From Exiguobacterium artemiae 255-15 (GTDB lineage Bacteria > Bacillota > Bacilli > Exiguobacteriales > Exiguobacteriaceae): DNA of 64,000 bases. The translations under genes were made by a program, and so were the position numbers. Position 1 is the first letter of the stretch; every line of letters starts with the position of its first letter. The notes under the pieces were generated by a model, which had not been told where the DNA came from, made no database searches, and saw nothing but the letters and a program-made list of their open reading frames with translations. The stretch spans positions 956,001 through 1,020,000 of the forward strand of contig NC_010556.1 of assembly GCF_000019905.1 (NCBI RefSeq), written 5' to 3'. Positions 1 through 7,678 of this stretch are shown here, one piece after another.

Positions 1-774
1 ACATTTGCTGCCGGTCAGGCAACACAAGGCATGAAGCCGGTCGTCTCGATTTATTCGACCTTCTTCCAGCGTGCATACGACCAACTCGTTCATGACGTCG
101 CACGCCAGAACCTCGATGTGACGTTCACAATCGACCGTTCGGGTCTCGTCGGTGCGGACGGCGAAACACACCAAGGTGTCTTTGATATCGCCTTCATGCG
201 TCACGTACCGAATATCCGGATTGTCATGGCGAAAGATGAGAATGAACTGCAACACCTTCTCTATTCGGCTGTTAAATACGAAGGACCGATTGCCGTCCGT
301 TTCCCACGCGGAGAAGGCATCGGTGTTCCGATGGATGAGACACTCCATGAAATTTCGCTTGATACATGGGACGTCGAACGCGAAGGAACGGATGTCGCCA
401 TCATGGCATTCGGTCCACAAGTACAGGACGCCTTGAAAATTGCGGAACTTCTAGAAGGGGATGTATCGGTACGGGTCATCAATGCCCGGACGATCAAACC
501 ACTGGATGAAAAAATGTTGAATGCATTATACGCGGAAGGTATTCCACTCGTAACGCTTGAAGAAGCGGTGCTCAAGGGCGGATTCGGTTCAGCTGTTCTC
601 GAACATGCCAATGAACAGGAAGCTTTCCCGCGCGTCAAACGATTTGGTATCCCGGATTGGTATATCGAGCATGGCGGTGTCAACGAATTGTTAGAAGAAA
701 TCGGATTATTACCTGGACAAATTGCGGAAGAAGTCCGCTCATTTGTCAATCAAGGAAAGAAACAGAGTGTGTAA
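1..774 (+). CDS. dxs: 1-deoxy-D-xylulose-5-phosphate synthase, 3' part
   Basis: C-terminal 257 residues of DXS, the thiamine-diphosphate enzyme that condenses pyruvate with glyceraldehyde 3-phosphate at the start of the MEP isoprenoid pathway. The reading frame is open from base 1 and the first visible residues (TFAAGQATQG) are the usual DXS pyrimidine-binding region, so the gene begins outside the window. The segment contains the transketolase pyrimidine-binding part (DRSGLVGADGETHQG) and the transketolase C-terminal domain. It stops 6 bases before tlyA, and the dxs-tlyA-argR-recN order is that of Bacillus. An internal ATG at 31 is not the start because conserved sequence precedes it. Confidence 0.96.
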   Translation, partial: TFAAGQATQGMKPVVSIYSTFFQRAYDQLVHDVARQNLDVTFTIDRSGLVGADGETHQGVFDIAFMRHVPNIRIVMAKDENELQHLLYSAVKYEGPIAVRFPRGEGIGVPMDETLHEISLDTWDVEREGTDVAIMAFGPQVQDALKIAELLEGDVSVRVINARTIKPLDEKMLNALYAEGIPLVTLEEAVLKGGFGSAVLEHANEQEAFPRVKRFGIPDWYIEHGGVNELLEEIGLLPGQIAEEVRSFVNQGKKQSV

Positions 775-780
775 CGATTA

Positions 781-1587
781 ATGGAAACTGTAAAAAAAAT
801 CCGCCTCGACGTTCTGCTCGTCGAGCGCGGTTTATGTGAAACACGTGAAAAAGCAAAACGGACCATTATGGCAGGTCTTGTATTCAGTGGCACGGAACGG
901 CTGGAGAAAGCCGGTGAAAAAGTAAAATCAGACATCGATTTGACGGTCAAAGGTCAAGTCATGCCATACGTTGGTCGCGGTGGATACAAGATGGAAAAAG
1001 CATTAGCGGTATTCGATATCGATGTATCCGGACGGACTGGTCTTGATATCGGTTCTTCGACAGGCGGGTTTACGGATTGTGCCTTACAAAACGGGGCTGC
1101 CCATATGTATGCGCTGGATGTCGGCTCCAATCAACTGGACTGGAAATTACGGTCGGACGATCGTGTGACGGCAATGGAAAAAACCAACTTCCGTCATGCG
1201 ACGCCAGATATGTTTCCTGTTCAGCCGAGCTTTGCGACCATCGATGTCTCGTTCATCTCACTGAGATTGATTTTGCCGCCATTAAAGGCGATTTTAGCTG
1301 AGGGCGGGGATGTCATTGCGCTTGTCAAACCACAGTTTGAAGCAGGGCGTGATGATGTCGGTAAAAAGGGAATCGTTCGAGATGAGCGGATTCACGATCG
1401 GGTACTCAAAGAGATGGTAGATTTCTTTGTCCGGGAAGGATTTTACGTTCAACAATTGGATTTTTCACCGATTACCGGCGGTGAGGGAAATATCGAGTTT
1501 CTCCTGCACGCCAAGCTTGAGACACCGGGGATGGAAGAATCGGTTGATCCGCTTGAAACCGTTCGTCTGGCCCATGCCGCGTTGTAA
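781..1587 (+). CDS. tlyA: TlyA-family rRNA methyltransferase (YqxC-like)
   Basis: A 268-residue protein with an N-terminal S4 RNA-binding domain (about residues 5-65) and an FtsJ-like Rossmann methyltransferase domain with the SAM-binding motif GLDIGSSTGGFTD. TlyA-family enzymes 2'-O-methylate rRNA in mycobacteria; in Bacillus the orthologue YqxC is usually annotated hemolysin A by homology only. It lies 6 bases after dxs, so it is translated from the same message. A terminator hairpin follows at 1604-1638. No strong Shine-Dalgarno precedes the ATG, which suggests coupling to dxs translation. The family assignment is secure; the exact substrate is inferred. Confidence 0.92.
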   Translation: METVKKIRLDVLLVERGLCETREKAKRTIMAGLVFSGTERLEKAGEKVKSDIDLTVKGQVMPYVGRGGYKMEKALAVFDIDVSGRTGLDIGSSTGGFTDCALQNGAAHMYALDVGSNQLDWKLRSDDRVTAMEKTNFRHATPDMFPVQPSFATIDVSFISLRLILPPLKAILAEGGDVIALVKPQFEAGRDDVGKKGIVRDERIHDRVLKEMVDFFVREGFYVQQLDFSPITGGEGNIEFLLHAKLETPGMEESVDPLETVRLAHAAL

Positions 1588-1603
1588 GTCTAATCGATTT
1601 CCA

Positions 1604-1638
1604 AACAGGCTCCGTCAAAGATGATGGAGTCTGTTTTT
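1604..1638 (+). terminator. Intrinsic terminator after tlyA
   Basis: AACAGGCTCC at 1604-1613 pairs with GGAGTCTGTT at 1626-1635 (one G-T pair) and is followed by a T run. It separates the dxs-tlyA message from argR. Confidence 0.8.
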
Positions 1639-1729
1639 GATTTGTCAGGAATGAATAGGGCAAGCATGGACTTTTATCGAATTATTGGATTACAATAGTA
1701 TCAGTGAAGAAAAACTGTGAGGTGCAAGG

Positions 1730-2179
1730 ATGACAAAGGGGCAACGGTTAATCAAGATTCGGGAAATCATTACGCAGTCAGAAATCGAAACACAAGATGA
1801 GTTAGTCGAGGAACTTCGAAATGCAGGCTATAAAGTAACCCAGGCGACCGTCTCTCGAGATATTAAAGAACTTCATCTCGTGAAGGTGCCGCTCAATGAT
1901 GGCCGATACAAATACAGCTTGCCTGCCGATCAGCGGTTCAATCCACTCGGAAAGTTACGCCGATTGCTCGGAGATAGCTTCATCTCGATTGATTCCGCAC
2001 AAAACTTGATTGTCATGCATGTCTTACCCGGAAACGCAAATGCATTAGGTGTCTTGCTCGATCATTTAAACTGGCCGGAGTTACTCGGGACAGTCTGTGG
2101 TGACGATACGATCCTGATGATTACACGAAATGAAGAAGCAGCAACGGAAGTGACCGAACGTATTTTAGGAATGTTGTAA
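1730..2179 (+). CDS. argR: Arginine repressor ArgR/AhrC
   Basis: A 149-residue ArgR-family regulator, the normal family length. The N-terminal winged helix contains [17 protein letters not shown], the DNA-recognition segment of the family. The C-terminal part ends with GDDTILMI, the oligomerisation and arginine-binding domain. ArgR represses arginine biosynthesis and activates catabolism when arginine is bound. The ATG follows a GAGGTGCAAGG Shine-Dalgarno. The gene precedes recN by 9 bases, as in Bacillus, and a possible -10 (TACAAT, 1691-1696) lies upstream without a clear -35. Confidence 0.95.
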   Translation: MTKGQRLIKIREIITQSEIETQDELVEELRNAGYKVTQATVSRDIKELHLVKVPLNDGRYKYSLPADQRFNPLGKLRRLLGDSFISIDSAQNLIVMHVLPGNANALGVLLDHLNWPELLGTVCGDDTILMITRNEEAATEVTERILGML

Positions 2180-2188
2180 GGAGTTGAC

Positions 2189-3898
2189 ATGATGTTAGCT
2201 GAACTATCGATAAAACAATTTGCAATCATTGACCAGCTACAGATTGATTTCAAAAAAGGCATGACGGTCTTGACCGGAGAAACGGGAGCCGGTAAATCGA
2301 TTGTGCTGGATGCGATTGGATTACTGATCGGTGGTCGCGGTTCTGCTGAATTTGTCCGGTACGGTGAGGACAAGGCGGAATTAGAAGGTCTCTTCATGAT
2401 TGAAGACGGTCATATGGCCTATACGTTAGCAGAAGAGTACGGGATCGACATGGAAGACGGCATGATCATTTTACGCCGTGATTTGTTTGCTTCCGGAAAA
2501 AGTGTCTGTCGCGTCAATCATAAATTAGTCACCTTGACGATTTTACGGGAATTCGGCCGGGCTCTTGTCGATCTCCATGGTCAGCATGAACATCAACATC
2601 TGATGGAAAGTACGTATCATCAAACGATTTTGGATGACTTTGGACATGCGACGATTGCTCCGATTCTCGAACGGTATCAGGAACGTTTTCAGCAGTATGA
2701 AGAAAAACGGGATGCCTTGCAGGCACTGGCGCAAAGTGAACAGGAGTTAGCCCAACGTATTGACTTGTTGTCTTTTCAAACGGAAGAAATCGACAGTGCG
2801 AAACTCCGAACAGGTGAGGAAGAAGATTTATTGAGCGAACGAAACCGGTTGGCAAACTTTGAAAAGCTTCATGCTTCTCTCAGCGCCGCTTACGATGCGT
2901 TACATGACGAACGGCGCGGGATTGATTCCGTCGGAGACGCCATGCGTGAACTGCAACAGGCTTCAAGTATCGATGATGAATTTTCGGGTCAAAGCGATAC
3001 ATTGGCCAATGCATTTTATGCGCTTGAGGAAGTCGGCTATGCGGTCCGGGATCAACTTGAAACTTTGGAGTTTGATTCGAACCGGCTCGACGAAATCGAG
3101 CTTCGTTTATCTGTATTCCAACAACTCAAACGGAAATACGGAGCAACGATAGAAGAAGTCATCGCTTACGGTAAAAAAATCGGTGTGGAACTGGATACGA
3201 TGACGAATCGCGATGAGCGGATTGAAAAACTGAAAACAGAAGTGGAACAGTTGGAGACGGAACTGTTCGACATCGGCGGAGAACTGTCTCAGGCCCGGAG
3301 AAAAGCAGCGCATCATTTAGGTGAAGCGATTCACCTTGAACTCCGTCAGTTGTATATGGAAAAAGCCCGCTTTGAAATCCGCTTCCTCCAAGATGGAAAG
3401 GCGCCGACTTTACGTAAAAACGGAATCGACTTCGTCGAGTTCTACATTATGACGAACGCCGGAGAACCGTTTAAATCACTCGGGAAAGTCGCTTCCGGCG
3501 GCGAATTGTCTCGGATCATGCTCGGACTGAAATCGATTTTCTCACGTTCGGTCGGTGTGGCTTCCATCATCTTTGATGAAGTGGATACAGGGGTATCCGG
3601 ACGTGTCGCACAAGCGATGGCAGAAAAGATTTATCGTCTGTCAATCGACAGTCAAGTCTTGTGTATCACCCACTTGCCGCAAGTTGCATCGATTGCGGAT
3701 CAACACTTGTATATCCGTAAAATCGAAGAAACGGACCGGACGACGACACAGGTCAACGTACTGACGGACTCCGAGCGCGGAAATGAACTGGGACGGATGA
3801 TTTCCGGCACACATATGACGGATTTGACGTTGCGTCATGCGGAAGAACTGATGGAACAGGCAATGAACATGAAGGAATCGCTTAAAAATGGGGTGTAA
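2189..3898 (+). CDS. recN: DNA repair protein RecN
   Basis: A 569-residue SMC-like ATPase acting early in double-strand break repair. It has the N-terminal Walker A (GETGAGKS, about residues 32-39), a long coiled-coil middle (about 150-360) rich in Glu/Gln/Leu, and a C-terminal head with the signature LGKVASGGELSRIMLG and Walker B IIFDEVDTGVSG. Two adjacent ATG codons (2189 and 2192) follow AAGGAG at 2178-2183; the second gives the canonical MLAELSI start, so the true start may be 3 bases later. It ends 3 bases before spo0A. In Bacillus the protease gene spoIVB lies between these two genes, and here it is missing. Confidence 0.96.
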   Translation: MMLAELSIKQFAIIDQLQIDFKKGMTVLTGETGAGKSIVLDAIGLLIGGRGSAEFVRYGEDKAELEGLFMIEDGHMAYTLAEEYGIDMEDGMIILRRDLFASGKSVCRVNHKLVTLTILREFGRALVDLHGQHEHQHLMESTYHQTILDDFGHATIAPILERYQERFQQYEEKRDALQALAQSEQELAQRIDLLSFQTEEIDSAKLRTGEEEDLLSERNRLANFEKLHASLSAAYDALHDERRGIDSVGDAMRELQQASSIDDEFSGQSDTLANAFYALEEVGYAVRDQLETLEFDSNRLDEIELRLSVFQQLKRKYGATIEEVIAYGKKIGVELDTMTNRDERIEKLKTEVEQLETELFDIGGELSQARRKAAHHLGEAIHLELRQLYMEKARFEIRFLQDGKAPTLRKNGIDFVEFYIMTNAGEPFKSLGKVASGGELSRIMLGLKSIFSRSVGVASIIFDEVDTGVSGRVAQAMAEKIYRLSIDSQVLCITHLPQVASIADQHLYIRKIEETDRTTTQVNVLTDSERGNELGRMISGTHMTDLTLRHAEELMEQAMNMKESLKNGV

Positions 3899-3901
3899 CA
3901 A

Positions 3902-4615
3902 TTGATTAGAGTCGGGATTGCGGATGATAACCGAGAAATGGTCGAATTGATTCGGCAACATCTATCTGCCCAAGAAGACATGGAAGTAGTATGCGTTGCC
4001 TATAACGGAGAAAGTTGTCTTGAAAAATTAGGACATGTCGAGACCGATGTGCTGTTATTGGATATCATCATGCCCCATCTCGATGGACTGGGTGTCTTGG
4101 AGGCCTTGATGAACCAAAAGAGCAGTCCGGCTGTCATCATGTTAAGTGCGTTCGGGAAGGATGAAGTATCGCAACAGGCTGTTTCACTGGGCGCTGCCTA
4201 CTTTTTATTGAAACCGTTCAGTTTAGATCAACTCGTCAACAAAATTCGTCTGGTCGTGAACGGCGTACAGCCAAGCCAAGCAGAACCGGTCGAAACGAAA
4301 GTCGGCACCACGCTCCGGGAAATCGGAATTGCGCCGCACATCAAAGGATTCACGTACTTGAAAGAGGCGGTCTTGTTGGTGCTGGAACGGGAAGATTTAT
4401 TGGGGCTGATTACAAAAGAGCTATACCCGACGATTGCTAGAAAACATCAAACGACTGCTTCGCGTGTCGAGCGGGCGATGCGCCATGCGATTAAGTCGGC
4501 CTGGAAAGAAGGCATGAATGAACATACATTGTTTAACGGACGAATTGAACAGGAGAAAAGTCCGAAAAATTCCGAGTTCATCTCTTATGTATCGAACCAT
4601 ATGAACGGATCTTAA
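3902..4615 (+). CDS. spo0A: Response regulator Spo0A
   Basis: A 237-residue protein, shorter than the roughly 267 of B. subtilis, mainly through a reduced linker. The N-terminal receiver has the acidic pocket D8/D9, phosphoacceptor D54 in LLLDIIMPHLDG, S at the usual Thr switch position (VIMLSAFG) and Lys in FLLKPFS. The C-terminal Spo0A domain retains EIGIAPHIKGFTYL and the recognition helix TTASRVERAMRHAIKSAW nearly unchanged, plus the terminal NSEFI segment. It begins with TTG at 3902, 3 bases after recN, so it is probably co-translated. Spo0A is the sporulation master regulator. In non-sporulating relatives it would be expected to control biofilm or transition-state genes, which is inference. 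Confidence 0.95.
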   Translation: MIRVGIADDNREMVELIRQHLSAQEDMEVVCVAYNGESCLEKLGHVETDVLLLDIIMPHLDGLGVLEALMNQKSSPAVIMLSAFGKDEVSQQAVSLGAAYFLLKPFSLDQLVNKIRLVVNGVQPSQAEPVETKVGTTLREIGIAPHIKGFTYLKEAVLLVLEREDLLGLITKELYPTIARKHQTTASRVERAMRHAIKSAWKEGMNEHTLFNGRIEQEKSPKNSEFISYVSNHMNGS

Positions 4616-4625
4616 TAGAGCGGTA

Positions 4626-4673
4626 ATCAGGTTTTGACGGATGAAGAAAATCCGGAGAAGCCTGGTTTTTTTT
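4626..4673 (+). terminator. Terminator after spo0A
   Basis: An imperfect long hairpin (TCAGGTTTTGACGGAT against ATCCGGAGAAGCCTGG) ends in eight T residues. It closes the recN-spo0A transcript and isolates the following noncoding unit. Confidence 0.82.
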
Positions 4674-4710
4674 AATACAAATAAAAAACTAAATATTCAT
4701 TAAATAAATG

Positions 4711-4738
4711 TTGCACAAACTGAAATGTTTGTTATAAT
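4711..4738 (+). promoter_or_regulatory. Sigma-A promoter of the large noncoding RNA
   Basis: TTGCAC at 4711-4716 and TATAAT at 4733-4738 are separated by 16 bases, with a TG dinucleotide (4730-4731) one base before the -10, making an extended -10 element. The predicted transcript start is near 4745. No convincing protein gene follows for about 750 bases on this strand. Confidence 0.85.
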
Positions 4739-4990
4739 AAAGGTACCAAATGATTTGGAAAGACGTCAGATGAACGTCGAGTCGAATTGGTTCCCGGAAA
4801 ACCGTTCAACGAATTTCATCTCAGGTCGCCACCTGTAAACGGCTCAAGAATGATGGATGACATTCTCTTGGTAGAATTCTTATCAAGGCATTTCATATCT
4901 TTTTCGGATGATTTATCTCAAACAGATATGAGACTTCATGATTTCGAAGCAAGGAAAAAGTGAAGGGTAACGTAAATTAAACGTCCAAAG

Positions 4991-5178
4991 CAAGACCAAG
5001 CAAGACCAAGCAAGACCAAGCAAGACCAAGCAAGACCAAGCAAGACCAAGCAAGACCAAGCAAGACCAAGCAAGACCAAGCAAGACCAAGCAAGACCAAG
5101 CAAGGCCAAGCAAGACCAAGCAAGACCAAGCAAGACCAAGCAAGACCAAGCAAGACCAAGCAAGACCAAGCAAGACCA
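4991..5178 (+). repeat. Tandem 10-nt repeat CAAGACCAAG, 18.8 copies
   Basis: Eighteen complete copies and a partial copy of CAAGACCAAG run from 4991 to 5178. A single variant (CAAGGCCAAG) sits at 5101-5110. The plus strand carries no T across the array and the unit has no self-complementarity, so as RNA it would be an unstructured A/C-rich linker between two structured halves. The copy number is likely to vary by slippage. Open frames read from the opposite strand through it are a by-product of the repeat. Confidence 0.97.
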
Positions 5179-5450
5179 GTAACAAGTACAGTTCGTGAAA
5201 AGGAGTGTTGTCTAGCAGTGAATGTTAGCAACCGAATGATCGACTGCAACAAGCGGATGACATTACGCTTCACCTAGGTCCAAGTAAAGTCAGATACTGG
5301 AGTAGTTTTACCTTTCTATCGATCGCTCGATAGCCAAATCTGATTTCTTTCAACCTCTTCATTAAGAGGACAACCTATGGTTTTGAAGTACACGAATAGT
5401 TCTGCTATGAGAGGAGTTCATCCGTAAGTGAAACCAACTTTATATGAATA

Positions 5451-5495
5451 AAAGGTCCCGCGCTTGAAATGAGTTCAAGAGATGGGGACCTTTTT
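5451..5495 (+). terminator. Terminator of the noncoding RNA, bidirectional
   Basis: AAAGGTCCC (5451-5459) pairs with GGGGACCTTT (5484-5493) around an inner CTTGAA/TTCAAG stem, then a T run. Read on the other strand it also ends in a T-rich run and would serve the converging DUF2627 gene. Confidence 0.88.
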
Positions 5496-5501
5496 GTGTG
5501 T

Positions 5502-5756
5502 TTATTTTTTTTGATAGCGCTCCGATACTTTGCCTCGTTTACGATCGCGGTAAAAGACATAACCGGCGACGAAGCCGATTCCGCCGATGGCTAACGCCAG
5601 GCCGGAAAATCCTTGTAATACATATACATAGGCAGAATCCCCTAGATACCGGAAGGGGAATTGCGCTTTTAAGAAAACACTGTCCCGCATCAGCTTGATG
5701 CCGATGGCACCGATGATACCCGGAATGAGTAAAGATAATAGACCGATGATTCGCAT
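5502..5756 (-). CDS. DUF2627 small membrane protein (YqzF-like)
   Basis: An 84-residue protein with two predicted membrane segments: residues about 2-20 (IIGLLSLLIPGIIGAIGIK) and about 44-66 (a Gly/Ala/Leu-rich stretch ending GFVAGYVFY). A basic tail, RDRKRGK, follows. It resembles B. subtilis YqzF, which sits in the same neighbourhood. The start is the ATG at 5756 because AAAGGGG lies 8 bases upstream; an earlier in-frame ATG at 5798 lacks such a site. Its function is unknown. It converges on the noncoding RNA and shares its terminator. Confidence 0.8.
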   Translation of the reverse strand: MRIIGLLSLLIPGIIGAIGIKLMRDSVFLKAQFPFRYLGDSAYVYVLQGFSGLALAIGGIGFVAGYVFYRDRKRGKVSERYQKK

Positions 5757-5877
5757 GATTGTGACCCCTTTCCAAGCGTATTGTATCAGAAAATCCATAT
5801 GACTGCGAATTCGATTTGCCCTCCTGTTTTAATACAGGTAGGATAAAGATGTAAGCAGTTTCAAAGGGGGAATTAGA

Positions 5878-7533
5878 ATGCATCATCTTTTGATCGTTGG
5901 TGCGGGGCGCGGTGGAACAGAAGTATTACATGCTTTTCAACGTTCGCCTTTGTTGACGGTAATCGGGGTCGTCGATCCAGACGAACACGCGATTGGCGTT
6001 CAACTCGCAAAACGGGGACATATCCGGGTGGAAAAAACATGGACGGCTTTTCAAGGCACGGCCATTGACTTTATTATTGATGCGACCGGAGAACACGGTG
6101 TGCTCGAGCAATTGATTCATTATTTTCCGGAAGCCGCGGTTTTACCGGGAGAGTTTGTCCGTGTGTTACTCGAGCGTTTGGCAGAAAAAGAGCGGATGCT
6201 CGAAGCTATCATTCACTGTACGAGTGAAGCGATTTCAGTAGCCAATCAGGCGGGGGAAACGATGCTGATCAATCCTGCGTATACCCGGATGACCGGATAT
6301 ACAGAGGGAGACGTCATCGGTAAGCCGGCAAGCGCAGATATCGGGATGCAGGAATCGGTCCATTTACGGGTGCTCGAAACAGGCGAAAGTGTTCGGGATG
6401 CCCGGATGAAGATTGGTCAAGACAGACGGGATATCATTGTCAATGCCGCACCGGTCGTCGTGGATGGTCAAGTACGAGGATCAGTCGGTGTCATTCGCGA
6501 TATCTCAGAAATGAAAGCGTTAACAAAAGAATTGAAGGCGGCCAAACAAAAAATCCGGACACTGGAGGCGAAATACACGTTTGATGACATCATTGCCGAA
6601 AGTGAGTCAATGCGTTTTGTCGTCGATCAGGCGAAGCTTGCCGCGACGATGCCGGTCAATGTCTTGATCCGGGGAGAGTCTGGTACCGGGAAGGAATTGT
6701 TTGCCCATGCGATTCATGCTGCAAGCGATCGCCGATACGAACAATTCGTCCGGGTCAACTGTGCAGCGATTGCGCCGAGCCTACTTGAAAGTGAATTGTT
6801 TGGTTATGAAGAAGGCGCCTTTTCCGGCGCCCGCCGTGGCGGAAAAAGAGGCTATTTTGAAGAGGCGCATGGCGGCTCCTTGTTTTTAGATGAGATTGGT
6901 GAACTGCCGCTTGATGTCCAAGCCAAATTATTACGGGTACTGCAAGAAAATGAAGTCGTTCGCGTCGGTGGAGCCAAAGCGGTTCCGGTCGATGTCCGAA
7001 TCATTGCCGCGACAAATGCCAATCTTGAACAGAAAATCATCACCGGGGAGTTCCGGGAAGATTTGTATTACCGGATCAACCGGCTGCCGATCCATATTCC
7101 TGCTCTTCGCGAACGACCGGATGATCTTGCTCCGCTGTCGACACATCTGTTGCGTAAATTGAACCAAAGTTACGGCCGGTCCGTCGAACGTGTTTCTGAA
7201 GATGCATTGGAAGCGATCAGACAACAGACGTGGAAAGGAAACGTCCGGGAACTCGAAAATGTCATCGGACGCGCGTTGATTTTTACGGATAAAACGGAAC
7301 AGGTTTTACGCAAAGGCCACCTGCAACTCGTTTCCCCGACACCGTCTAAACGGTCGGAACGTCCAAAAAAAGAAATCAAGCATCTGTCGGATGAGATGTC
7401 CTACGTCGAAGAACAATTGATTCGGGAAGCACTTGATGTCGTAAATGGAAATAAGACCGAAGCTGCCAAACAGTTAGGCATCTCTTTACGGGCACTCTAT
7501 TACAAAGTGGAACGGTTTAACATCCAATGTTGA
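5878..7533 (+). CDS. bkdR: Sigma-54-dependent activator of the bkd operon
   Basis: A 551-residue bacterial enhancer-binding protein. Residues about 1-85 look like a Rossmann dinucleotide-binding fold (LLIVGAGRGGTEVL, then VVDPDEHA). Residues about 105-220 form a PAS domain. The AAA+ domain has Walker A GESGTGKE (266-273), a GAFTGA-loop variant GAFSGA (313-318) and Walker B GGSLFLDEIGEL. A Fis-type helix-turn-helix lies at the C-terminus (NKTEAAKQLGISLRALYYK). It should bind upstream sites and drive SigL-RNA polymerase at the -24/-12 promoter before ptb. AAAGGGGG precedes the ATG. In B. subtilis BkdR controls the same operon in response to isoleucine and valine; the inducer here is not visible. 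Confidence 0.95.
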   Translation: MHHLLIVGAGRGGTEVLHAFQRSPLLTVIGVVDPDEHAIGVQLAKRGHIRVEKTWTAFQGTAIDFIIDATGEHGVLEQLIHYFPEAAVLPGEFVRVLLERLAEKERMLEAIIHCTSEAISVANQAGETMLINPAYTRMTGYTEGDVIGKPASADIGMQESVHLRVLETGESVRDARMKIGQDRRDIIVNAAPVVVDGQVRGSVGVIRDISEMKALTKELKAAKQKIRTLEAKYTFDDIIAESESMRFVVDQAKLAATMPVNVLIRGESGTGKELFAHAIHAASDRRYEQFVRVNCAAIAPSLLESELFGYEEGAFSGARRGGKRGYFEEAHGGSLFLDEIGELPLDVQAKLLRVLQENEVVRVGGAKAVPVDVRIIAATNANLEQKIITGEFREDLYYRINRLPIHIPALRERPDDLAPLSTHLLRKLNQSYGRSVERVSEDALEAIRQQTWKGNVRELENVIGRALIFTDKTEQVLRKGHLQLVSPTPSKRSERPKKEIKHLSDEMSYVEEQLIREALDVVNGNKTEAAKQLGISLRALYYKVERFNIQC

Positions 7534-7535
7534 TT

Positions 7536-7586
7536 TGCAAAATGTTGCGTGCAATATATTGCAAATAAATGCAATTCCATGCAAAA
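7536..7586 (+). promoter_or_regulatory. Candidate BkdR upstream activating sites
   Basis: A cluster of TTGCA/TGCAA words includes TTGCGTGCAA (7545-7554) and the perfect 12-base palindrome GCAATATATTGC (7551-7562). It lies 40-90 bases upstream of the -24 element, where enhancer-binding proteins bind. The binding assignment is inferred from position and symmetry. Confidence 0.6.
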
Positions 7587-7623
7587 ATAAAGACGAAGAT
7601 GTTGGTATACCGTCGGTTTAGAG

Positions 7624-7640
7624 TTGGCATGGAAATTGCT
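7624..7640 (+). promoter_or_regulatory. Sigma-54 (-24/-12) promoter of the bkd operon
   Basis: TTGGCAT, five bases, then TTGCT matches the sigma-54 consensus TTGGCACN5TTGCW at all but one position. It sits between the gene for a sigma-54 activator and ptb. Confidence 0.9.
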
Positions 7641-7678
7641 ATTAAATAAAGAGAACGACAGGTAAGGGGGGAAATGGC

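Larger units (their letters stand above)
4745..5495 (+). ncRNA. Candidate large structured noncoding RNA (about 750 nt)
   Basis: The segment has its own promoter and a strong terminator, and no credible plus-strand gene. Both flanks of an internal repeat are dense in hairpins: CCAAA/TTTGG (4746-4758), GACGT/ACGTC (4762-4778), CCGTT/AACGG (4802-4842) enclosing CAGGT/ACCTG (4822-4835), CAAGAATG with CATTCTCTTG (4845-4870), TCATATCT/AGATATGA (4893-4931), GCAGT/ACTGC (5215-5247), AAGCG/CGCTT (5251-5270), TCAGAT/ATCTGA (5290-5343) enclosing CTATCGA/TCGATAG (5316-5333), and CCTCTT/AAGAGG (5354-5369). The motif GGATGACATT occurs in a hairpin of each half (4855-4864 and 5255-5264). Without the repeat it is about 560 nt. 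I cannot assign a class by eye. OLE RNA is the first class to test, because OLE lies in the dxs/recN operon region of other Bacilli and has a similar size. Confidence 0.72.

Noticed and set aside
261-749. 162-codon minus-strand frame inside dxs
   Set aside because: Ser/Pro-rich antisense shadow without a ribosome site.
4991-5178. CRISPR array
   Set aside because: The unit is 10 nt, contiguous and without spacers, and no cas genes are present.
4913-5273. Minus-strand open frames of 77-98 codons with a 10-residue periodic Leu/Ala/Trp/Ser/Cys pattern
   Set aside because: A 10-nt repeat without stops leaves all three frames of that strand open, giving period-10 peptides automatically. There is no ribosome site, and the plus strand has a promoter and terminator for RNA.
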